From DASWIV01 sp036397475 (GTDB lineage Bacteria; JAJVIF01; JAPKYR01): a DNA stretch of 5,139 nucleotides. Below, piece after piece: positions 1 to 4,753 of the stretch; position 1 is the first letter of the stretch; each line of letters opens with the position of its first letter. The stretch is taken from assembly GCA_036397475.1 (NCBI GenBank), contig DASWIV010000147.1, positions 1 to 5,139 of the forward strand, in the 5' to 3' direction. The translations under genes were made by a program, and so were the position numbers. The notes under the pieces were generated by a model. The model searched no databases. It saw nothing but the letters and a program-made list of their open reading frames with translations, and had not been told where the DNA came from.

Positions 1-79
1 TCTCCTGAGAACCTTCGAGGCAATCAAAAATAAACGCGACCTGAATCCGCCTAAAAAACACGGAAATATTCCGTTGTAA
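1..79 (+). CDS. mmdA: Acyl-CoA carboxylase beta / 12S carboxyltransferase, C-terminal end (partial)
   Basis: The reading frame is open from the first complete codon at base 2 to a TAA at 77-79 and encodes the last 25 residues of a protein whose body lies left of the window. It ends in NPPKKHGNIPL. The (K)KHGNIPL terminus is a hallmark of MmdA / propionyl-CoA carboxylase beta / transcarboxylase 12S proteins, which move a carboxyl group between methylmalonyl-CoA (or propionyl-CoA) and biotin. The preceding stretch (TFEAIKNKRDLN) matches the usual C-terminal helix of this family. The next gene begins only 9 bp downstream, so the two are probably co-transcribed. Only the tail is visible, so substrate preference cannot be judged. 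A second gene of the same family begins at 4753; the two visible parts do not overlap and cannot be compared here. Confidence 0.85.
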   Translation, partial: LLRTFEAIKNKRDLNPPKKHGNIPL

Positions 80-88
80 ACTTGCGCC

Positions 89-385
89 ATGAGTTATCAT
101 CCTAAGACAATCAAGGATGGAGAGATTGCCGCCGCTATCGCGGTGTCGATGGAGGTTGCGAGCCTGGGTGGGGAAAAAGGTGATGGCAACAAATGGGCTA
201 TTTCGGCTATCAGATACCTGGTGAATTATCGCAATGATTGGCGTCGTGATATGGAATGGGGCAAACCGGAAGGCTGGACAGCGTGTCCCGACAATTGGCC
301 GAATTCACTCAGGGATATTAAGGTGCGGAAAAATCAGACGGTAGCCAACCACATGTTGTCCATTGATCGATGGAGATATTTTTAA
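89..385 (+). CDS. Small Trp-rich protein, possible OadG-like or epsilon-type carboxylase accessory subunit
   Basis: This 98-residue soluble protein has no signal peptide or membrane segment. Residues 7-28 form a short Ala/Ile-rich amphipathic stretch (EIAAAIAVSMEV). The rest is basic and aromatic, with six tryptophans (W36, W51, W57, W63, W70, W95), ending in RWRYF. I do not recognise it firmly. The Ala-rich stretch followed by an Arg/Trp segment resembles the cytoplasmic tail of OadG-type subunits of sodium-pump decarboxylases, and the position between a 12S subunit and the biotin carrier is where such a subunit or an epsilon-like subunit would lie. That functional link is inference from position and a weak motif. 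The ATG at 89 is the first start after the upstream stop. No Shine-Dalgarno is visible; the bases before it (TAAACTTGCGCC) resemble those before the epimerase gene. A sampled line is about 42% GC. A carboxylase assembly role is possible but unproven. Confidence 0.7.
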   Translation: MSYHPKTIKDGEIAAAIAVSMEVASLGGEKGDGNKWAISAIRYLVNYRNDWRRDMEWGKPEGWTACPDNWPNSLRDIKVRKNQTVANHMLSIDRWRYF

Positions 386-396
386 GTAATTAGACG

Positions 397-858
397 ATGG
401 GACAGTACACCGTAAATGTGAATGGAAACGACTATGTCGTCACTGTGAAAAGCGTCGACGGCAACATGGCGCTTGTCGATGTCGACGGATGGGAATTCGA
501 GGTTAACATTCACGATGCCGCCGGTGGGAATCCCGGATCCTCGACCATCTCCACTTCACAGGAATCTAAAAAGGAAAAGAAAAAAAGAACCAGCTCGATC
601 GATGCCGGGGCTGCGGATGCGCCAGCCACGGCGGGACCGACCGGTCCGGGGGTTGTCGCCGCCCATCTTCCGGGGTTGATTCGCGAGATCCTTGTCGAGC
701 CCGGCGACTCTGTTAATAAGGGTGACGTTATCTGCAAGATGGAAGCCATGAAAATGGAGAACGATGTGCTTGCCCATATGGATGGAACCGTAAAAGAAAT
801 ACTTGTTAAGGTGCAGGAAAATGTAATGGAAAATCAGGCTATAATGGTGTTGGAATAG
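397..858 (+). CDS. Biotin carboxyl carrier protein (transcarboxylase 1.3S-type)
   Basis: This 153-residue protein carries the covalently bound biotin that shuttles CO2 between carboxyltransferase partners. Residues 1-40 form a beta-rich N-terminal module (YTVNVNGNDYVVTV...) of the kind that anchors 1.3S-type carriers to their partner subunits. Residues 41-85 are a flexible linker with a striking lysine cluster (KKEKKKR at 58-64) and an Ala/Pro/Gly/Thr-rich part. Residues 86-153 are the biotinyl domain. The biotin site is EAMKM (116-120), with K119 the predicted biotinylated lysine, and the hairpin glycines (LPG at 91-93, GD at 109-110) are in place. At 153 residues it is somewhat longer than the classical 1.3S subunit (about 123, from memory), mainly through the linker. 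It starts 11 bp after the upstream stop without a clear Shine-Dalgarno. Neighbouring 12S- and 5S-type genes support a role in transcarboxylation; a decarboxylase or carboxylase complex is the alternative. Confidence 0.95.
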   Translation: MGQYTVNVNGNDYVVTVKSVDGNMALVDVDGWEFEVNIHDAAGGNPGSSTISTSQESKKEKKKRTSSIDAGAADAPATAGPTGPGVVAAHLPGLIREILVEPGDSVNKGDVICKMEAMKMENDVLAHMDGTVKEILVKVQENVMENQAIMVLE

Positions 859-903
859 AATCTTCCTGTTCTGTAGCCGTGGTAAAATAAATTAGCTTTT
901 TGT

Positions 904-1023
904 AGCATGGACAAACTTGTTTGTCCGTGTCCAATCGCGAAACCCCGGAGCATGGACAAACCTGTTTGTCCGTGTCCAATCGCGAAACCCCGGAGCATGG
1001 ACAAACTTGTTTGTCCGTGTCCA
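904..1023 (+). repeat. 45-bp tandem repeat array with nested palindromes (2.67 copies)
   Basis: Copies start at 904, 949 and 994, an exact 45-bp period; the third is cut after 30 bp at 1023. Copies 1 and 2 differ at one base (TT versus CT in the palindrome centre). Each holds a perfect palindrome GGACAAAC-NN-GTTTGTCC (909-926, 954-971, 999-1016). Overlapping it is an outer pair TGGACA...TGTCCA (908-933 in copy 1) that would compete with the inner stem in RNA. A 15-bp joint, ATCGCGAAACCCCGG, is identical in both full copies, so this is not a CRISPR array. The rest of the gap between the biotin carrier and the 5S gene (859-903) shows nothing recognisable. Candidates are a REP-like dispersed element or tandem operator sites. 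The array abuts the ribosome binding site of the next gene, so its folding could affect expression of that gene. Confidence 0.9.
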
Positions 1024-1025
1024 TC

Positions 1026-1030
1026 AGAGG
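1026..1030 (+). promoter_or_regulatory. Shine-Dalgarno deciding the start of the 5S-type gene
   Basis: AGAGG lies 8 bp before the ATG at 1039, immediately after the truncated third repeat copy. It supports 1039 as the start over the upstream in-frame ATGs at 907, 952 and 997, each of which lies inside a repeat unit and has no ribosome binding site of its own. Confidence 0.75.
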
Positions 1031-1038
1031 AATTACAC

Positions 1039-2772
1039 ATGAACTACAATCACTTGCACGAAACTTACAATTCACTTAAAAATAAAACTCTTGAATCCAT
1101 AAAAGAAAAAGTCAGTGGTACGAAGGTACGATTCAACGACCTCTCCATGCGTGACGGACACCAGTCGCTGTTTGCTACCCGCATGACAGGCGAACAGATT
1201 TCTCGTGTACTTTATGACATAGTCGATTGCGGATTCTATGATCTGGAAGTATGGGGTGGCGCGACTCTCGACGTCTGCCTTCGCTATCTTGACGAAAATC
1301 CCTTCGAGCGCCTCCAGATGATCTGCGACGCCGCCAGGGGTAAAACTTATACGCGAGCATTGCTGCGTGGGGTCAATCTTTTCGGATATTCCCCTTATCC
1401 GCCCGACATTGTCGAGGCTTTCTGCAAGGCAGCTCATGGACGTGGCCTCGATATAATGAGAATCTTCGATGCTTTGAACGATCCTAATAACCTGGAAGCC
1501 GCGGTCAAGTCGGTGAAAAAATATAAGGGCTTGGTCGACGCGGCGGTTTCATACACGACCGGACCAATCTACGACACCGCTTATTACACCGATAAATTCA
1601 AAACCTACGAAGAACTCGGCGCTGATATGGTGACTGTCAAGGACATGGCGGGACTTGCAACTCCCGAAGTTGCGTGGGAACTAATGCCTGCGCTGAAAAA
1701 TCACCTCGATATTCCTATCAAGTGGCATTCACACTGCACCCCGGGATTCGGACACATCACGAGCGTTATCGGTCTCATGTGCGGCATCGACATGATCGAC
1801 ACCTGCTTCCTGCCGTTTGCAGGAGGTTCGTCACACCCGTCGGTTGAACTCCTTCATGCGTTCGCGAAGCGTCTGGGTATAGATGATGGAATGGATACGT
1901 CCAGGTTCGCCGAAATCGACGGTGCCCTTAGAAAGGTAAGAAAAGAACTCAAGGACTACGATTCATTTAAGGATATCCCGGAGCCGTTCGAGGTCGACGA
2001 GGAACTCGGATCCATGATGGATGATATCGTCATCCTCCTTGGATTCGGCGAGATTGAGCTTGCGACACGCGCAATGCACCATCTCGAAGCGAAACTCGGA
2101 TTTCCGCCGCCTGACGACGCTGTCCGCGCTGCGCAGGTCCCGGGCGGGATGCTTTCCAATATGTATTCTCAGCTCGAGGGATTCGGAATGAAAGACCGGC
2201 TTGGCGATGTCCTCAAGGAGATCCCGATCGTACGCCAGGCGTGTGGATACGTTCCACTTGTTACTCCAACCAGCCAGATTGTAGGCGTGCAGGCTGTGAA
2301 CAACGTCAAGTTCGGACGCTGGAAGAACAATATCACCGACTATGTACGGCTGGTCCGTGGAGAATTCGGACAGACTCCTGTGGATATCGATCCAAAATAC
2401 CGCGAAGAAATCACCGGAAGCCCTGAAGAGATCCGCTACGATGCTACCCAGTTCGATTACACGCTCCCTCCTACCCAGGATTTCACCGCGGATGAGCTTT
2501 ATCCCGACCGCGAATTTGAGCTGCTTTATTACCTCTTCCCCAAGGTAGCCGGCGGAAAAGATGGATTCCTCGAAAAGCGTGCCCGGGAACGCCGGGAACA
2601 GCTTGCGCGTGATGAACGCGATCAGTACCTCGATACGGTCAGGAGTCGCGCTCAGTTCAAGCTGTCGGGCAAAAACCCGAGAACCGCTACACTGAGCGAG
2701 GAAGAGTCGGAAGCCCTGCATACATTGCTTGTCGCGGAAGTAACCGGCGAATATCCCAATCGGGAATTGTGA
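1039..2772 (+). CDS. pycB: Pyruvate/oxaloacetate carboxyltransferase subunit (PycB / OadA / transcarboxylase 5S type)
   Basis: This 577-residue protein transfers the carboxyl group between carboxybiotin and pyruvate/oxaloacetate. The TIM-barrel carboxyltransferase domain spans about residues 30-300: RDGHQSL (38-44, with D39 a metal ligand), EVWGGATLDV (70-79), LLRGVNLFGY (108-117), RIFDALNDP (141-149), VKDMAG (200-205, K201 the expected carbamylated lysine), HSH (230-232, metal ligands H230 and H232) and AGGSSHPS (261-268). The conserved C-terminal PYC/OadA domain starts at PGGMLSN (368-374) and includes VTPTSQIVG (408-416). There is no biotinyl domain, which fits the separate carrier upstream. 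Residues about 310-365 are longer than in the classical 5S protein as I recall it. The frame is open upstream to 907 through the repeat array, but the AGAGG at 1026 and family N-termini favour 1039. OadA, PycB and 5S proteins cannot be told apart by these motifs; the 12S and carrier neighbours favour 5S. Confidence 0.93.
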   Translation: MNYNHLHETYNSLKNKTLESIKEKVSGTKVRFNDLSMRDGHQSLFATRMTGEQISRVLYDIVDCGFYDLEVWGGATLDVCLRYLDENPFERLQMICDAARGKTYTRALLRGVNLFGYSPYPPDIVEAFCKAAHGRGLDIMRIFDALNDPNNLEAAVKSVKKYKGLVDAAVSYTTGPIYDTAYYTDKFKTYEELGADMVTVKDMAGLATPEVAWELMPALKNHLDIPIKWHSHCTPGFGHITSVIGLMCGIDMIDTCFLPFAGGSSHPSVELLHAFAKRLGIDDGMDTSRFAEIDGALRKVRKELKDYDSFKDIPEPFEVDEELGSMMDDIVILLGFGEIELATRAMHHLEAKLGFPPPDDAVRAAQVPGGMLSNMYSQLEGFGMKDRLGDVLKEIPIVRQACGYVPLVTPTSQIVGVQAVNNVKFGRWKNNITDYVRLVRGEFGQTPVDIDPKYREEITGSPEEIRYDATQFDYTLPPTQDFTADELYPDREFELLYYLFPKVAGGKDGFLEKRARERREQLARDERDQYLDTVRSRAQFKLSGKNPRTATLSEEESEALHTLLVAEVTGEYPNREL

Positions 2773-2784
2773 TATTATTTATGT

Positions 2785-3093
2785 ATGGTTCACCCGGATA
2801 TCGAATTTCCAAAAGATAAGATTTCCAAATTCTGCCAGCGCAATCATATAAAAAAACTGGCGCTGTTCGGTTCAGTATTACGTGATGATTTCAATGTTGA
2901 TAGCGACATTGATGTGCTTGTCGAATTCGAAGACGGCCACTTGCCTGGTTTGATCAGATTGTCGGAGTTAAATCTCGAGCTTTCGGAACTGCTCAATGGC
3001 AGAGCGGTCGATATGCGGACACCTGAGGAATTGAGCAGGTATTTCCGGGATGATGTAGTTGCAAATGCGGAGGTTCAATATGCAGCGGGATGA
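2785..3093 (+). CDS. mntA: MNT-domain nucleotidyltransferase antitoxin (MntA)
   Basis: This 102-residue minimal nucleotidyltransferase has the family signature GSX10DXD (G29-S30 ... D41-I-D43, within LFGSVLRDDFNVDSDIDVLV) and a likely third acidic residue, D76, in GRAVDMRTP. In characterised MntA/HepT systems the MNT protein neutralises the HEPN RNase by transferring AMP groups to a tyrosine near its active site, and the residues needed for catalysis are present here. The gene starts 12 bp after the carboxyltransferase stop without a clear Shine-Dalgarno. An ATG 4 bp earlier, at 2781, is in a frame that stops quickly. Its last 14 bp overlap hepT. A sampled line is about 38% GC, well below the flanking metabolic genes, which suggests acquisition as a module. 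Confidence 0.92.
   Translation: MVHPDIEFPKDKISKFCQRNHIKKLALFGSVLRDDFNVDSDIDVLVEFEDGHLPGLIRLSELNLELSELLNGRAVDMRTPEELSRYFRDDVVANAEVQYAAG
3069..3073 (+). promoter_or_regulatory. Shine-Dalgarno of hepT, inside the mntA reading frame
   Basis: GGAGG lies 6 bp before the ATG at 3080. It makes 3080 a better hepT start than the in-frame ATGs at 3059 and 3065, which lack such a site, and it points to coupled translation with mntA. Confidence 0.8.
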
Positions 3094-3412
3094 TGAATTC
3101 CGGTTAAAGCATATGCTCGAAGCTGCTGAAGAAGCAGTTTCTTTTATTAAAGGTAAAAGCCTGGATGATTTCAATAACAACAGGCAATTGGCATTGGCGG
3201 TTTTGAAAGACATTGAAATTATTGGTGAAGCAGCGAATAAAGTATCCAAAGAAACCCAGCTACAGCATAAAAATATTCCATGGGCTGCAATTATTGGAAT
3301 GAGACATCGCTTGATTCACACTTATTTCGATATTAACTTTGAGCAGGTCTGGAAAACTACAGCTGAAGAATTACCAGTACTGATACAAAAATTGCAAACT
3401 ATAGTTGATTAA
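3080..3412 (+). CDS. hepT: HEPN-domain RNase toxin (HepT, DUF86 family)
   Basis: This 110-residue, mostly helical protein carries the HEPN RNase motif RX4HXY as R75-H-R-L-I-H80-T-Y82 (GMRHRLIHTYF). Helices before it (AVLKDIEIIGEAANKV, about 40-55) and NIPWAAIIGMR are typical of DUF86/HepT proteins. R75 and H80 are the expected RNase residues, and Y82 is the residue modified by the partner MNT enzyme in studied systems, so the toxin looks intact and controllable. It overlaps mntA by 14 bp and has its own GGAGG. Sampled lines are about 37-40% GC. The next gene starts 16 bp after its stop, so this two-gene module is packed tightly inside an otherwise metabolic gene string. Confidence 0.93.
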   Translation: MQRDDEFRLKHMLEAAEEAVSFIKGKSLDDFNNNRQLALAVLKDIEIIGEAANKVSKETQLQHKNIPWAAIIGMRHRLIHTYFDINFEQVWKTTAEELPVLIQKLQTIVD

Positions 3413-3428
3413 CCCAGTCTGAATCTTA

Positions 3429-4259
3429 ATGCCAGAAACTGAAAAAGGTCGCGAATCTCTATTTAATTCGCTCTACAGCTACGCAGTCCATCATATCTGG
3501 TCATCCGGAAAATTCAAAAAACGCTCAATAGTACTTTGGATTATGGGCGGACTTGGAATTCTCCTTAAAATAATCCATCTCGACCAGGGAATCTCCAGCA
3601 ACCAGACATGGGTAGCCTGTAATATGGTCATCCTGATTGCCGGATCGATCACAATCGCTGAACTGGCCTGGTACGCCCACGGCGCGGGAATTTCATCCGA
3701 CCCTGCCATACGTTACACGCCCATACATTTCCGGACACTTTTCTCCGCCCGCGCTCTTGCCGTAGTGAACTCGTGGTGGATAATGTTCTTTTTGTTCGTG
3801 ATTTTTCTTGCGGTAACCGAATGGGATATCGCCCACGCGAAATTTCTTTCCGGCTCCACAATCGACCTTAGCTGCGCCGCCAATCGCCTCTTCATGTTCT
3901 CCGATAACGGCGAATGGTACGTACGCCGAATGGGACTTCCGCCGTCACAATTCGCAGTCACTTATATTTACTCGCTCGGAATAATCCACGCCGTCACACT
4001 TATAACTATCCCACTCATGTGGGGATTCTGGATGGCGTCGAAATACCCCGGCAACCGCACCACGTACATGACATTGTTCTATTCATGGTTCATCCTTCCC
4101 ATGTTCCTGTTTCTCTGGTTCGATTTCGGAATTCTTAAACTGGGCTACGGTGTCCCCGGAAGAATATGGAGCCTGGTCACCGTCTCCTGCGCCTTCACCG
4201 TCCTCCTGACATTCCTCCTCTATATCCTCGCCCGCCGCGAATGGGAGAGCAGGGGATAA
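3429..4259 (+). CDS. Polytopic membrane protein of unknown function
   Basis: I do not recognise this 276-residue protein. Hydrophobic segments at about 33-50, 61-82, 108-130, 174-202, 213-234 and 246-268 suggest six transmembrane helices with both ends in the cytoplasm; the basic N-terminal stretch KFKKR (28-32) fits the positive-inside rule. The loop between segments 3 and 4 (about 131-173) is the longest and would face outward; it holds one cysteine (C149). Aromatics are abundant, including WYVRR (163-167), SWWIMFF (115-121) and LWFDFG (229-234). It is not an OadB-type sodium-pump beta subunit, which is larger with more segments. There is no recognisable ATP-binding partner, so an ABC permease role is unsupported. 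The start at 3429 is 16 bp after hepT and lacks a clear Shine-Dalgarno, so the exact N-terminus is less certain. It could be the distal gene of the operon, since a new promoter follows. Confidence 0.8.
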   Translation: MPETEKGRESLFNSLYSYAVHHIWSSGKFKKRSIVLWIMGGLGILLKIIHLDQGISSNQTWVACNMVILIAGSITIAELAWYAHGAGISSDPAIRYTPIHFRTLFSARALAVVNSWWIMFFLFVIFLAVTEWDIAHAKFLSGSTIDLSCAANRLFMFSDNGEWYVRRMGLPPSQFAVTYIYSLGIIHAVTLITIPLMWGFWMASKYPGNRTTYMTLFYSWFILPMFLFLWFDFGILKLGYGVPGRIWSLVTVSCAFTVLLTFLLYILARREWESRG

Positions 4260-4307
4260 TACTGGTCATAGAAATTGAATTATCCTCATAAGCACTGCCG
4301 GTACTCA

Positions 4308-4336
4308 TTGACCCCATACCCCTCCATACCTATACT
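4308..4336 (+). promoter_or_regulatory. Sigma70-type promoter giving a probable leaderless epimerase transcript
   Basis: The -35 element is TTGACC (4308-4313) and the -10 element TATACT (4331-4336), each five of six to consensus, with an ideal 17-bp spacer. The start codon A is at 4343, 7 bases after the last base of the -10 box, which is where transcription would be expected to begin. No Shine-Dalgarno is present in the 6 bp between -10 and ATG. The mce-mmdA pair therefore probably starts a new transcription unit read from a leaderless or nearly leaderless mRNA. Confidence 0.7.
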
Positions 4337-4342
4337 AGCGCC

Positions 4343-4753
4343 ATGCCCAGGCTTAATCACATCGCCGTACTGGTCGAAAATCTCGACTCCGCCGTCTCTA
4401 CCTTCACCGAAGTGTGGGGACTCGCGCCGTCCGAGATCGTCACGCTCGAAAAACACGGCATACGTACCGCCGTGTTCAACTTCGATAACATTAAAGTCGA
4501 GCTGATGGAACCCTCAGGACCCGATACCGGAACCGCTAAGCAGCTTGAAAAGCGCGGTCCGGGTATCGCTCACATGGCTATAGAATCCGAAAATGTCCTG
4601 GGCAAAATGGGGGAATTGAAATCGAAAGGACTGCGATTCACAACCGAGGAACCGTCCCTCGGACTGCACGACTCGCTCATCGCGTTCTTGCATCCGAAAG
4701 ATACCCACGGTATCCTCACCGAGATCGTCCAGCCGTCGGAGGAAATGAAGTAA
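4343..4753 (+). CDS. mce: Methylmalonyl-CoA epimerase
   Basis: This 136-residue VOC/glyoxalase-fold protein has two beta-alpha-beta-beta-beta modules (about 1-60 and 72-136). It interconverts the (R)- and (S)-methylmalonyl-CoA epimers, joining the mutase (R form) to biotin-dependent carboxyl transfer (S form). The expected metal ligands are visible: H6 in LNHIAVLV, E53 in KVELMEP, H77 in GIAHMAIE and E127 in LTEIVQP. Other family marks are EPSGPDTGTAKQLEKRGPGI (56-75) and HPKDTHG (117-123). The length is normal for the family. The start at 4343 is set by the first conserved residues and by the promoter directly upstream. Its stop codon shares one base with the start of the following mmdA, a coupling usual for mce-mmdA pairs. 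Confidence 0.95.
   Translation: MPRLNHIAVLVENLDSAVSTFTEVWGLAPSEIVTLEKHGIRTAVFNFDNIKVELMEPSGPDTGTAKQLEKRGPGIAHMAIESENVLGKMGELKSKGLRFTTEEPSLGLHDSLIAFLHPKDTHGILTEIVQPSEEMK

Noticed and set aside
60..74. Hairpin ACGGAA-ATA-TTCCGT at the end of the first gene, considered as a terminator
   Set aside because: Only 6 bp of stem with no T-tract after it, and it encodes the conserved GNIPL terminus; the next gene starts 9 bp after the stop.
904..1023. Possible CRISPR array in the repeat region
   Set aside because: The 15-bp segments between the 30-bp units are identical in the two complete copies, whereas CRISPR spacers differ, and no cas genes are present.
834..1075. Overlapping minus-strand open frames with repeating peptides across the repeat array
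   Set aside because: The repeat unit lacks stops in several frames, so both strands look open. The frames run into flanking genes, have no ribosome binding site and match no known family.
1963..2721. Long open frame (252 codons) on the minus strand
   Set aside because: It lies wholly inside the pycB gene, has no family signature, and is explained as a shadow of codon bias in a conserved coding region.
2773..2784. Possible promoter before mntA (TATTAT-like sequence)
   Set aside because: The AT-rich stretch directly before the ATG has no convincing -35 at the right distance, so read-through from pycB is equally likely.
4252..4287. Inverted repeat GGATAAT ... ATTATCC around the stop of the membrane protein gene, considered as a terminator
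   Set aside because: The loop is 18 nt, the stem is AT-rich with one wobble pair, and no T-tract follows. It may slow read-through but cannot be called.
4275..4505. Open frame of 76 codons overlapping the start of the epimerase gene
   Set aside because: It overlaps mce in another frame, is rich in Ser/Pro as expected for an out-of-frame reading, and has no ribosome binding site.
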